Source: Acidaminobacter sp.
Lineage (GTDB): Bacteria > Bacillota_A > Clostridia > Peptostreptococcales > Acidaminobacteraceae
Assembly: GCA_009881125.1 (NCBI GenBank)
Contig: WXFH01000101.1
Span: 1 to 14,181, forward strand
Direction: 5' to 3'
DNA: 14,181 bases
Shown here piece after piece: positions 1 through 6,677 of the stretch. The translations under genes were made by a program, and so were the position numbers. The notes under the pieces were generated by a model, which saw only the letters and a program-made list of their open reading frames with translations, had not been told where the DNA came from and did not search any database. Position 1 is the first letter of the stretch; each line of letters starts with the position of its first letter.

Positions 1-69
1 GCCTGCTTCCACCCCTGTGTGTGAGCACTACTTCCGTTCATGATTTCATATAGTCAAATAAACCTGAAC

Positions 70-75
70 TATAAT
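70..75 (+). promoter_or_regulatory. Possible -10 element for the acetyltransferase-amylase unit
   Basis: A perfect TATAAT lies 21 bases upstream of the ATG at 97. No good -35 hexamer is present at 16-18 bases spacing (the sequence there is AT-rich, catata-like). Transcription from it would start near 82 and give a leader of about 15 bases that still carries the ribosome site AAAGGG at 83-88. Plausible but unproven. Confidence 0.4.
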
Positions 76-96
76 CTTTTTGAAAGGGTGTTGTAC

Positions 97-591
97 ATGA
101 CAGTCAAAATCAGACCGGTAAACCTGCAGGATCTTGAAGCAGTTTCATTAGTTGAAATGGCGTGCTTTCCGGAAGCGGAAGCAGCGACGAAAACTTCCTT
201 TGAACAGCGGATTAAAACTTTTCCAGACAGTTTTTTTGTTGCGGAGCTGGAAGGAAAAATCGTGGGATTCATCAATGGCAGTGTCATCAATGGCAAAGTG
301 ATCTATGACGATTTGTTTCATAACACTGAATTACATATTCCTGAAGGAAACTATCAGACGATCTTTGGGCTGGATGTAATGCCTGAGCACCGCAGAAAAG
401 GCATTGCAGAAATGCTTATGACACACCTGATCGAGACAGCCAGAAACGCGGGTCGTTATGGTTTGGTGCTGACTTGCAAGGAACATCTCCTTCCATATTA
501 TGAGAAATTCGGATTTGTGAATCTGGGGGTTTCAGATTCCACCCATGGCGGCGCAATTTGGTATGACATGATCCTTGAGTTTGACAATTAG
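97..591 (+). CDS. GNAT N-acetyltransferase, arylalkylamine N-acetyltransferase-like
   Basis: A 164-residue cytoplasmic acetyl-CoA-dependent N-acetyltransferase. The acetyl-CoA pyrophosphate-binding loop of motif A is visible at residues 94-107 (VMPEHRRKGIAEML, R-R-K-G-I-A). The C-terminal block at about 124-158 contains LTCKEHLLPYYEKFGF followed by a HGG...WYDM element. I associate this pattern with bacterial proteins related to serotonin/arylalkylamine N-acetyltransferase, so an amine substrate is likely, though this is inference. An in-frame ATG at 40 would add 19 residues, but it has no ribosome site. The ATG at 97 has AAAGGG at 83-88 and starts where the GNAT fold begins (MTVKIRPV). The amylase gene follows 18 bases downstream, so the two are probably co-transcribed. 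Family call is secure; substrate is unknown. Confidence 0.85.
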   Translation: MTVKIRPVNLQDLEAVSLVEMACFPEAEAATKTSFEQRIKTFPDSFFVAELEGKIVGFINGSVINGKVIYDDLFHNTELHIPEGNYQTIFGLDVMPEHRRKGIAEMLMTHLIETARNAGRYGLVLTCKEHLLPYYEKFGFVNLGVSDSTHGGAIWYDMILEFDN

Positions 592-609
592 AGTTTGTAG
601 GGGGACAAA

Positions 610-2055
610 ATGGAAAATGGCATAATGTTTCAGGCCTTCGAGTGGTACCTGCCAAATGATGGCCAGTATTATAACCGACTGAAAGATTTGGCCGGGTCAT
701 TAAAGGATGCGGGGTTTTCAGCCATCTGGATTCCGCCTTGCTGTAAGGGGACAAGCTCGAACGACGTCGGTTACGGCATTTATGACCTATATGACTTGGG
801 TGAGTTTGATCAGAAGGCTACCGTGAGAACCAAATACGGAACCAAGGATGAACTTGTTCAAATGATTGAGGCAATGCATGCCAGCGGCCTTCAGGTCTAT
901 GCGGATGTCGTCATGAACCATAAAGCCGGGGCTGATCGCACGGAAACTTTTATGGCAGTTAAGGTCAATCCACAGGATCGAAAGACGGAGCTTGAAGAAC
1001 CAAAGGAAATTGAGGGGTGGACCGGCTTTGACTTTCCCGGTAGAAATGGCCAGTATTCATCATTTAAATGGAACTTTAATCATTTCAATGGTGTGGATTA
1101 TAATCAGCGGGATAGCGAAGCAGGTATTTTTCGAATCCTCGGGGAAAATAAAGGCTGGAATCTGGGTGTTTCCTATGAATATGGCAATTATGACTATTTG
1201 ATGCATGCGGATCTGGACCATGCGCATCCGGAGGTGGTTGAAGAACTCATCACCTGGGCCGAATGGCTGATCCATACCACAGATGTTGACGGCTTTCGCC
1301 TGGATGCACTCAAACATATTGATACGGCCTTCATAAATATATTTAGACAGCGTCTCACGGAGAAATTCGGAAAAGACTTTTATATGGTGGGCGAATACTG
1401 GGTTTCGGATTTCCAAGTTAAGAGAACATATCTTGAAAAAACGGGGCATAAAATCGATCTCTTTGATGTGGGCCTGCATTTCAATTTCTATGAAGCGTCC
1501 ATTCAGGGTCAGGCCTATGACTTGAGGATGATTTTTAATAATTCAATTGTTGAACAATTTCCGGAGCGGGCTGTTACCTTTGTGGACAATCATGACTCGC
1601 AGCCTGGGCAGTCCCTGCAGTCCTGGGTAGAGCCGTGGTTTAAGCTTCATGCCTATGCGCTGATCCTGCTCAGAATAAAAGGTTATCCCTGCGTCTTTTT
1701 TGGGGATTACTTCGGAACAGGGGGTCAGAAACCGTTTGAAGGACTGAAAGGTCAGATTGACGTTTTAATGAGATCAAGAAGAGAGGCTGCTTATGGAGAT
1801 CAGGTGGATTATTTTGTGGATCCCCAGAGAATTGGCTGGGTGAGGCTCGGCACGGCGGAACACCCCGAGAAGATGGCTGTGATTTTGAGCAAAAAAGAGG
1901 ATGGCGTCATCCATATGTTTGTAGGGAAAGACCAGGCGGAGCAAAATTATGGAGATTGGTTAGGCAATGTTGAAGACCCTGTAGTCATCCGAAAAGACGG
2001 CTTCGGGGAATTTAAGGTGAAGTCTGGCAAGGTGAGTGTGTGGAGGCGGAAATAG
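610..2055 (+). CDS. amyA: Cytoplasmic alpha-amylase, glycoside hydrolase family 13
   Basis: A 481-residue GH13 alpha-amylase that hydrolyses internal alpha-1,4-glucosidic bonds of starch, glycogen or maltodextrins. It has no signal peptide, so it acts on intracellular glucan, like E. coli AmyA, which is of similar length. The conserved regions appear in order: DVVMNH at 99-104, the calcium-site element YLMHADLD at 196-203, GFRLDALKH at 228-236 with nucleophile Asp232, GEYW with acid/base Glu262, and FVDNHDS at 324-330 with transition-state stabiliser Asp329. The remaining C-terminal part, after about residue 395, fits the usual beta-sandwich domain C. The start ATG is preceded by GGGGGAC at 600-605. 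It lies 18 bases after the acetyltransferase stop and is followed by a terminator. There is no sign of damage. The family is certain; the symbol is by analogy. Confidence 0.93.
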   Translation: MENGIMFQAFEWYLPNDGQYYNRLKDLAGSLKDAGFSAIWIPPCCKGTSSNDVGYGIYDLYDLGEFDQKATVRTKYGTKDELVQMIEAMHASGLQVYADVVMNHKAGADRTETFMAVKVNPQDRKTELEEPKEIEGWTGFDFPGRNGQYSSFKWNFNHFNGVDYNQRDSEAGIFRILGENKGWNLGVSYEYGNYDYLMHADLDHAHPEVVEELITWAEWLIHTTDVDGFRLDALKHIDTAFINIFRQRLTEKFGKDFYMVGEYWVSDFQVKRTYLEKTGHKIDLFDVGLHFNFYEASIQGQAYDLRMIFNNSIVEQFPERAVTFVDNHDSQPGQSLQSWVEPWFKLHAYALILLRIKGYPCVFFGDYFGTGGQKPFEGLKGQIDVLMRSRREAAYGDQVDYFVDPQRIGWVRLGTAEHPEKMAVILSKKEDGVIHMFVGKDQAEQNYGDWLGNVEDPVVIRKDGFGEFKVKSGKVSVWRRK

Positions 2056-2092
2056 CATACCTTATTGAGATGAGATAAAATTAAATTCAAAC

Positions 2093-2126
2093 GACTGTGC
2101 GGATGATTTAAACTCACAGTCTTTTT
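2093..2126 (+). terminator. Factor-independent terminator after the amylase gene
   Basis: Inverted repeat GACTGTG (2093-2099) and CACAGTC (2115-2121), with a 15-base loop, is followed directly by TTTTT (2122-2126). The stem is only 7 bp, so strength is moderate. It lies 37 bases after the amylase stop codon and separates that unit from the regulator region. Confidence 0.65.
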
Positions 2127-2174
2127 ATGATTCTCTCGCATTGGTTCAAATCAAAATTGAGTTACTTGAATTAA

Positions 2175-2197
2175 AAATTATTTATTAGAAATAATTT
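2175..2197. repeat. AT-rich inverted repeat, 9-bp arms
   Basis: AAATTATTT (2175-2183) and AAATAATTT (2189-2197) form a perfect inverted repeat around a 5-base centre (ATTAG). It ends 2 bases before a TTGACA hexamer at 2200. It could be a protein site or simply an AT-rich UP-like element. There is no T-run, so it is not a terminator. Confidence 0.5.
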
Positions 2198-2199
2198 GA

Positions 2200-2228
2200 T
2201 TGACAGATTCGCCACCTGGATGTAACCT
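2200..2228 (+). promoter_or_regulatory. Possible upstream promoter overlapping the operator
   Basis: TTGACA (2200-2205, a perfect -35) is followed after 17 bases by TAACCT (2223-2228), a weak -10. The -10 overlaps the palindrome at 2225-2238, so a bound regulator would block it. The weak -10 makes this less certain than the promoter at 2296-2324. Confidence 0.35.
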
Positions 2229-2240
2229 GTATGCAGGTGG
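2212..2240. promoter_or_regulatory. Probable GntR/FadR-type operator upstream of the regulator gene
   Basis: The core is ACCTGTATGCAGGT at 2225-2238. It differs at the centre by one base from the perfect 14-bp palindrome at 3147-3160. A further ACCTG half-site lies at 2214-2218, 11 bp (one helical turn) upstream and in the same orientation. As a result CCACCTG (2212-2218) and CAGGTGG (2234-2240) also make a wider inverted repeat. Autoregulation is typical of the FadR/GntR family. The assignment to this regulator is inference from the shared sequence and the position of the two copies. Confidence 0.6.
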
Positions 2241-2295
2241 AATATTCAGAAACTTCAGTCAACAAAATGGATAACCTTATTTAATATGGCTCAAA

Positions 2296-2324
2296 TTGAC
2301 AAGAGTGCTTTTTTCGGATAGTAT
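2296..2324 (+). promoter_or_regulatory. Sigma-A type promoter of the GntR-family gene
   Basis: TTGACA (2296-2301), a 17-base spacer, then TAGTAT (2319-2324), matching the consensus at 6/6 and 4/6 positions. Transcription would begin near 2331, giving a leader of roughly 23 bases with the ribosome site AGGGGGG at 2341-2347. Confidence 0.65.
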
Positions 2325-2353
2325 TTCTAAGAAAAATCTGAGGGGGGAACACC

Positions 2354-3043
2354 TTGACCAGACAAACAAAATTGATAATTCCGAAAAAAAAAGCGCAAAA
2401 CCTTACGGACGTAGCTTATGATGCCATAAAACATATGATCATTTACAACGAAATTGGAGCTGGTGAATTTTTAAGCGAAAACGTTCTGGCGCAAGCGCTC
2501 AACATGAGCAGGACGCCTGTAAGGGAAGCTTTGAAAATTTTAGCGAGTGAAAATTTAGTGGAAATTCATAATGGAATCGGAATATTTGTCCCAAATATTA
2601 CAACCAGAGAAGTTCACGAATTGTTTGAAGTCCGTTCTGCGCTTGAATGCGCAGCAGTTAAATCTTTCTTGAAAAATGTAACTGAGGAAGATCTGACTGA
2701 AATGGAAAAAAGTTGGATCGAAAGTAAGGAGAAGCTCGAAGCTGGCATTGAGGTTTCGTATGAAGACTTGGCAGGATCGGATCATAAATTGCACGCCTTG
2801 ATTTTAGACAAATCTGACAACCTAATTATGCAGGATATAATGCACAGTATTCGTCAAAGGATACAACGAATCCAGGCTTTGTCTATCAGCAAATTTCCGT
2901 ATCAGTCAGTTACTATTCAGCAGCATTTGGACATAATTCAAGCGATCAGAGAGAAAAATGAAGAAGAAGTTAAGCGTCTGTTGGCCGAGCATATTTTATT
3001 TGCGGAAAACAACGTCCTTAAGGATCCGGATTTTCATCTTTAG
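2354..3043 (+). CDS. FadR-subfamily GntR transcriptional regulator (FCD domain)
   Basis: A 229-residue DNA-binding regulator, probably of the downstream aconitase-X/TRAP operon. The N-terminal winged helix-turn-helix is visible at about 17-80 (LSENVLAQALNMSRTPVREA at 40-59, with the family's SRTPVREAL signature). The all-helical FCD effector domain covers about 85-220. It keeps the metal-ligand pattern of metal-dependent FCD proteins: Asp143, His147, His191 and His213, spaced D-x3-H-x43-H-x21-H. Such domains usually sense carboxylic acids, which fits the neighbouring organic-acid genes. The start is TTG at 2354, six bases after AGGGGGG. Near-identical palindromes lie before this gene and before the operon. 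Whether it represses or activates is not visible, though repression is commoner in this subfamily. Family call is secure; effector is unknown. Confidence 0.92.
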   Translation: MTRQTKLIIPKKKAQNLTDVAYDAIKHMIIYNEIGAGEFLSENVLAQALNMSRTPVREALKILASENLVEIHNGIGIFVPNITTREVHELFEVRSALECAAVKSFLKNVTEEDLTEMEKSWIESKEKLEAGIEVSYEDLAGSDHKLHALILDKSDNLIMQDIMHSIRQRIQRIQALSISKFPYQSVTIQQHLDIIQAIREKNEEEVKRLLAEHILFAENNVLKDPDFHL

Positions 3044-3097
3044 CGTCATTCCTACAAAACAAACAACTAAAATAATAAATTGTTTGATTAAGAGTAT

Positions 3098-3117
3098 CTC
3101 TAAATTAGAGCATTTTT
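3098..3117 (+). terminator. Possible weak terminator after the GntR gene
   Basis: CTCTAAATTAGAG (3098-3110) is a perfect 6-bp inverted repeat about a single base, followed by CATTTTT. In RNA only about 5 pairs with a 3-base loop could form, and the stem is AT-rich, so termination would be inefficient. A second weak inverted repeat, CAAACAA/TTGTTTG (3060-3066, 3080-3086), lies upstream and has no T-run. Confidence 0.3.
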
Positions 3118-3146
3118 AATATGAAAGACAAACATTTTTTATCGAT

Positions 3147-3160
3147 ACCTGTATACAGGT
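3147..3160. promoter_or_regulatory. Perfect 14-bp palindromic operator before the aconitase-X/TRAP operon
   Basis: ACCTGTATACAGGT is a perfect palindrome ending 91 bases before the GTG start at 3252. The centre GTATAC fits the published general GntR/FadR core (GTM, 0-1 base, KAC). A near-identical copy lies upstream of the regulator gene. I see no convincing promoter hexamers here. TTGCAT at 3160-3165 could be a -35, but no good -10 follows, so the exact relation to RNA polymerase is open. Confidence 0.7.
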
Positions 3161-3235
3161 TGCATGTTACATGGGTGCAGCTTCCAATTCAAAATATTTT
3201 TTACAAAACATGTCGAATAAAACACATTTAATCCC

Positions 3236-3254
3236 TAAAGGAGGCAGAATTGTG
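3236..3254 (+). promoter_or_regulatory. Ribosome site deciding the GTG start of the first DUF521 gene
   Basis: AAAGGAGG (3237-3244) lies 7 bases before the GTG at 3252. The upstream in-frame ATG at 3171 has no such site, sits only 10 bases after the operator, and would add 27 residues absent from the paralogue. Confidence 0.8.
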
Positions 3255-4457
3255 GATCTGACCAAGTTCGAAAGGGAGATGCTTGAAGGCAAGCATGGAG
3301 AAGGTACTGCGATCGCTATGAAAATCCAGGTTGCGATTGGTGATTCCTTCCACGCGAAAAGAATGGTACCAATAACACGAGCTCATGTCGCCCTAAGCAA
3401 TCAAGAAGCTGATCTTTGGTTTGCAGAAAAACTATTAAAAGCGGGTGCGCATTGCAAAATCCCGCCTACTGTGAATCCGGGATTTAATCTTAACTACTTT
3501 AAAAGTGTGGGCAAAGTCACTGACGAATTCGCAAGTTTGATGCAGCGTACCCACGATACATACAAAGCACTTGGCGCAGTACTATCTTACAACTGCACAC
3601 CATACATACAAACAAATGTGCCGTTTTTTGGTGAAGTTACTGCGTTTTCTGAATCCAGCGCTACACCTTATGTCAACAGTGTCTGGGGAGCAAGATCAAA
3701 TCGCGAAGCCGCGCAAAGTGCACTTTGCGCCGCAATTACAGGCGTTGTCCCTGAATATGGACTTTTACTCGACGAGAACCGTTATGGCGATATTCTGGTC
3801 AAAGTAGAAGCCGACATTAAGAGTGATTTCGAGTACCAGCTCCTTGGGTACATGGGTAAAAAAATCGGACCTGGTATTCCGGTGTTTACAGGGCTTCCTA
3901 CACCAATTACACCTGAGGCATTCATGAATTTGGGTGCTCAACTCAATACATCAGGTGCGTATGGTATGTTCCACGTTCTGGGTGTCACGCCTGAAGCGCC
4001 AACTATGGAAGCTGCGTTTGGCGGCAAAGAACCTAAACGAATCGTCACGATCACCAATGAAGATCTGCAGGACATTTTATCTCAAATTTCCGAGCCTGGA
4101 GATCAGAAAATTGATTTTGCCATGTTTGGCTGTCCGCATTTCACCCTCCGTCAAGTGCAGATCATTGCGGAGCGAATTCAAGGCAAAAAATTAGCGGTCG
4201 AAATGTGGATTCTAACTTCAAGTCACACCAAAGAAATGGCGCAGCGAATGGGTTTGTTGGAGGTTATCAGAGAAGCCGGCGGTGAAATTGTGTCGGATAC
4301 ATGCCCGGATCAGCCTTGCTGGCACTATCTCTCAGGTAAAACGGGCATAACAGATTCCCCAAAATGCGCCTATTACCCTAAGCGAAGAGGATTGAATTTC
4401 ATCATAAGAGACCTTGAAACCTGCATTGACGCCGCGTTGAGAGGAGAGATCGACTAA
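3252..4457 (+). CDS. Aconitase X large subunit (DUF521), copy 1
   Basis: A 401-residue catalytic large subunit of a two-protein aconitase-X (AcnX type II) dehydratase, an iron-sulfur hydro-lyase. Characterised relatives dehydrate cis-3-hydroxy-L-proline (bacteria) or phosphomevalonate (archaea). Visible marks are ITRAHVALS, FSESSATPYVNS, a TPEAPT block, and three cysteines conserved in both copies here, which I take as the cluster ligands: Cys294 (FGCPH), Cys351 (DTC) and Cys372 (PKCAYY). Cys356 is also shared. The GTG start aligns residue for residue with the second copy's start (VDLTKFEREML against MKLTPEEKDML). The stop overlaps the small-subunit start by one base (TAATG), indicating translational coupling. 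It is the first gene after the operator. It is well over half identical to copy 2 by eye, but differs around residues 225-245 and after Cys351, so the substrate may differ. Family is certain; substrate is unknown. Confidence 0.9.
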   Translation: MDLTKFEREMLEGKHGEGTAIAMKIQVAIGDSFHAKRMVPITRAHVALSNQEADLWFAEKLLKAGAHCKIPPTVNPGFNLNYFKSVGKVTDEFASLMQRTHDTYKALGAVLSYNCTPYIQTNVPFFGEVTAFSESSATPYVNSVWGARSNREAAQSALCAAITGVVPEYGLLLDENRYGDILVKVEADIKSDFEYQLLGYMGKKIGPGIPVFTGLPTPITPEAFMNLGAQLNTSGAYGMFHVLGVTPEAPTMEAAFGGKEPKRIVTITNEDLQDILSQISEPGDQKIDFAMFGCPHFTLRQVQIIAERIQGKKLAVEMWILTSSHTKEMAQRMGLLEVIREAGGEIVSDTCPDQPCWHYLSGKTGITDSPKCAYYPKRRGLNFIIRDLETCIDAALRGEID

Positions 4458-4870
4458 TGACAATATATGAGAAGAGTTTTTCGTGCCATCGCATCTCAGA
4501 AGGTGTTGCGGAGGGCGAAGTCATCGTTTCAAAAGACGACATTATGTTTTATCTGGTCAATCCTGAAACCGGAGAGGTCATTGAAAAGGGACATGATTTG
4601 GAGGGCAGAAGCATTGCGGGTAAAATTCTGGTATTCCCTGGCGGAAAAGGAAGTTCTGTTGTTCAAGCCGACGGTCTTTATCAGCTCACAATGAAACAAA
4701 ACGCACCAAAAGCTATGATCATACAGAATCCGGATACAGTACTCGTTTCAAGTGCCATTATCATGGAAGTTCCAATGGTGGATCAGTTAGATGCGTCATT
4801 CTACGCCGCACTAAAAGACGGCTGCAGACTAAGAGTGGACGCAAATTCACAAATAGTTGAATTTATTTAA
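4457..4870 (+). CDS. Aconitase X small subunit (DUF126), copy 1
   Basis: A 137-residue partner of the preceding large subunit, corresponding to the aconitase swivel domain that closes the active site. The hallmark glycine/serine loop is GGKGSS at 62-67. By family knowledge a serine here acts as the catalytic base, like the aconitase serine. In these proteins the loop continues VVQADGL, whereas the archaeal phosphomevalonate-dehydratase type, as I recall it, continues with a Gly-Ser-Tyr element. The VSSAIIMEVPMVD block (97-109) is the other conserved stretch. The ATG overlaps the large-subunit stop by one base (TAATG), so translation is probably coupled. Length is normal for the family. Confidence 0.9.
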   Translation: MTIYEKSFSCHRISEGVAEGEVIVSKDDIMFYLVNPETGEVIEKGHDLEGRSIAGKILVFPGGKGSSVVQADGLYQLTMKQNAPKAMIIQNPDTVLVSSAIIMEVPMVDQLDASFYAALKDGCRLRVDANSQIVEFI

Positions 4871-4982
4871 CTTTATAAGTCTCTTCATAAAATTAGGAGG
4901 TGAGGCGTAAAATTATCGAGAATTACATAAAAAGGGAATTTAGGGGTATTCGGAGTGAACATCAAAATTGAGGAGGAAGACT
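4871..4982 (+). other. Intergenic gap before the TRAP binding-protein gene
   Basis: These 112 bases hold two ribosome-site-like motifs: AGGAGGTGA at 4895-4903 with no usable start codon at normal spacing, and AGGAGGA at 4971-4977, which serves dctP. No terminator hairpin is visible, so read-through from the first AcnX pair into the transporter is expected. Confidence 0.5.
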
Positions 4983-6029
4983 ATGAAAAAGTTATTTGCA
5001 CTTCTGTTGATTCTCGTGATGATAATTGGTATGACAGCTGGCTGCAGCAGTCCTGAGCCAGCACCCACAACCGAGACACCTGCTGAAACACCAACTGAAA
5101 CACCTGCTGAGAAAGTAGTAATCAAAGTTGCGCATATCGTTTCTGAAGAAACGGCAACACATCGCGCTGCTGTTGCTTTTAAAGACTACGTTGAAAAGGA
5201 ATCCGCCGGATCCATGGAAGTTCAATTATTTCCAAACGGACAACTTGGCGGCGACCTTCAAATTACTGAAGCTGTCGCATTGAATACAGTTCAGATCGCC
5301 ATTCCGTCGACAGCTGTTTTGACAGCATATGATCCGATTTTTGGACTTCTCGACTTACCGTTCATTTTTAAAGATGTTCGTGCTGGCTTTGCCGCATTGG
5401 ATGGCGATCTTGGAAAGAAACTGGATGAAAAACTTGCTCCAGTAGGCCTTATGAACCTTGGCTACAGCTACAACGGCGCCCGCAGTATGTCTAACAATGT
5501 CCGTCCGATTAATGAACCTAAGGATCTTGAAGGCATCAAAATGCGTGTTATGGAAAGTCCGGTATTCATTGACATGTTCAAATTTTTAGGTGCAAATCCG
5601 ACACCAATGAGCTTTGGTGAGGTCTTTACAGGATTGCAGCAAGGTACAGTTGATGGACAAGAAAACGCTCCGGCGCTCGTATACGCTTCAAAATTCTATG
5701 AAGTACAGGAATTCTACAGTCTCACGAGCCACGTTCAATCTTATCTCGTCAATATCATCAATGCAGATTTCTTTAACGATTTATCAGAAGAACAGCAGAA
5801 GATTGTCAAGGACGGTGCGAGAAAATTCCTCGTTGAAGCTGAGCGCGAAGATGAGATCAATGACAATATTGCAACCGTTGACAAGTTGATTGAAGCTGGA
5901 ATGAAAGTAAACGAAATTTCTGCAGAAAATATTCAAAAATTCATGGATGCTCTCGTTCCAATGCATGAGCAATACAAAGAAGAATTCGGTCAAGAGTGGT
6001 TTGACCTGATCGAGCAATACAACAAATAA
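4983..6029 (+). CDS. dctP: TRAP transporter substrate-binding lipoprotein, DctP family
   Basis: A 348-residue extracellular organic-acid-binding protein of a tripartite TRAP transporter. It has a lipoprotein signal peptide: positive MKK, a hydrophobic core at 4-18, and lipobox TAGC with lipidated Cys21. This means anchoring to the outer face of a single membrane, as in Gram-positives. A Pro/Thr/Glu linker with repeated ETPAETPTETPAE follows (about 23-43). The binding-protein fold starts with VVIKVAHIVSEE and includes NGQLGG (85-90), LPFIF (125-129), GIKMRV (184-189) and QENAP (226-230). Arg188 is the conserved arginine that binds the substrate carboxylate in this family. An in-frame TTG at 4968 overlaps the ribosome site, so ATG 4983 (AGGAGGA at 4971-4977) is preferred. 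It is followed by a strong hairpin before dctQ. The substrate is an organic acid, identity unknown. Confidence 0.93.
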   Translation: MKKLFALLLILVMIIGMTAGCSSPEPAPTTETPAETPTETPAEKVVIKVAHIVSEETATHRAAVAFKDYVEKESAGSMEVQLFPNGQLGGDLQITEAVALNTVQIAIPSTAVLTAYDPIFGLLDLPFIFKDVRAGFAALDGDLGKKLDEKLAPVGLMNLGYSYNGARSMSNNVRPINEPKDLEGIKMRVMESPVFIDMFKFLGANPTPMSFGEVFTGLQQGTVDGQENAPALVYASKFYEVQEFYSLTSHVQSYLVNIINADFFNDLSEEQQKIVKDGARKFLVEAEREDEINDNIATVDKLIEAGMKVNEISAENIQKFMDALVPMHEQYKEEFGQEWFDLIEQYNK

Positions 6030-6030
6030 T

Positions 6031-6039
6031 CCCCCCCCC
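6031..6039 (+). repeat. Run of nine cytosines after the dctP stop
   Basis: CCCCCCCCC begins two bases after the TAA at 6027-6029. It lies outside any coding frame, so slippage would not change a protein. It is noted as a possible slippage or sequencing-error site. Confidence 0.8.
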
Positions 6040-6064
6040 TTAAAGCAATCCTTGTGCCACTTTT

Positions 6065-6097
6065 GCCGGGAGGTCGACTTTGCCTCCCGGCATCTTT
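6065..6097 (+). terminator. Strong intra-operon hairpin between dctP and dctQ
   Basis: GCCGGGAGG (6065-6073) and CCTCCCGGC (6083-6091) form a 9-bp GC-rich stem with a 9-base loop, followed by ATCTTTCT. The T-run is interrupted, so it may terminate only partly or act as a 3' stabiliser of the dctP message. Either action would make binding protein in excess over the membrane subunits, the ratio usual for binding-protein-dependent transporters. Confidence 0.75.
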
Positions 6098-6181
6098 CTA
6101 AATTAAAAGATCCATAAGAAAATTTTGGAGATCATTTTAACAGATTACTATGAACCTCCATTTTGGAAGAGGGTGACGTGG

Positions 6182-6676
6182 ATGAGAAAAATGCTTCGTC
6201 TCTATACTAAATTTGAAGAGCGCCTATTAATCGCAAGTCTTGTTTTTACTGTTGTCTTGATCTTCATACAGGTCATTATGAGATATGTTTTCAACAATTC
6301 ATTATCTTGGAGTGAAGAGCTTGCGCGTTACATTTTCATTTGGCAAATTTGGTTGGGAACTGGTGTTGGGATTCGATTGAAAGAACAAATACGTGTAGAA
6401 ATATTCTCGAAAAAGCTGAGTCCTTCAGGCGCAAAGTGGCTGAATGCGCTGGCACTGACAATTCTTCTGCTGTTCTGCATCTTTCTCGTCATCAACGGCT
6501 ATCAGCTTGTCATGATGATAGCGGGAAGAAATGCACTTTCAACCGCGTTGAAAATTCCGTTAAGCTATATTTATCTATCACTGCCATTTAGCTCAGCGAT
6601 CACGAGCATCTATATAATAGACCAGCTTTTTGAACTTTTTAGACCGGCAAAAGAAACTGAAGGAGGGACAATATAA
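6182..6676 (+). CDS. dctQ: TRAP transporter small membrane subunit, DctQ family
   Basis: A 164-residue integral membrane protein expected to have four transmembrane helices. Hydrophobic segments are visible near residues 15-35, 48-63, 88-110 and 123-147. Family marks are the QVIMRYVFNNSLSWSEELARYIFIWQIWLG stretch (about 31-60) and the following acidic/basic loop. It partners DctM to form the permease. An upstream in-frame TTG at 6125 would add 19 residues including an atypical charged leader. ATG 6182 is preferred because GAGGGTG (6168-6174) lies 7 bases before it and the protein then begins MRKMLRLYTKFEERLL, like other DctQ proteins. The gene ends one base before the dctM start. Confidence 0.9.
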   Translation: MRKMLRLYTKFEERLLIASLVFTVVLIFIQVIMRYVFNNSLSWSEELARYIFIWQIWLGTGVGIRLKEQIRVEIFSKKLSPSGAKWLNALALTILLLFCIFLVINGYQLVMMIAGRNALSTALKIPLSYIYLSLPFSSAITSIYIIDQLFELFRPAKETEGGTI

Positions 6677-6677
6677 G

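Larger units (their letters stand above)
2127..2353 (+). other. Regulatory intergenic region upstream of the GntR-family gene
   Basis: About 230 bases of AT-rich DNA without a credible ORF. It contains an AT-rich inverted repeat (2175-2197), a first promoter-like TTGACA at 2200-2205, a probable operator (2225-2238) inside a wider inverted repeat (2212-2240), and a second, better promoter (2296-2324), each listed separately. The crowding of elements suggests an autoregulated promoter region rather than a gene remnant. Confidence 0.6.

Noticed and set aside
1..96. Tail of an upstream gene or start of a divergent minus-strand gene
   Set aside because: All three plus frames close within about 51 bases and none shows a recognisable C terminus. 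The minus-strand ATG near 43 lacks a ribosome site.
122..131. ACCTGCAGGA resembling the operator half-sites
   Set aside because: It lies inside the acetyltransferase coding region, lacks the GTATAC centre, and short ACCTG matches are expected by chance.
3571..4194. Overlapping plus-strand frames inside the first DUF521 gene (3571-3807 and 3934-4194)
   Set aside because: Out-of-frame shadows of a strongly conserved family protein, with no independent start signals.
4900..4971. Possible 23-codon GTG-start ORF between the first AcnX pair and dctP
   Set aside because: The GTG overlaps its own AGGAGG motif, leaving no spacing for initiation, and the basic peptide resembles nothing known to me.
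6125..6181. N-terminal extension of DctQ from TTG 6125
   Set aside because: No DctQ-like sequence in the extension, and ATG 6182 has a well-placed ribosome site.
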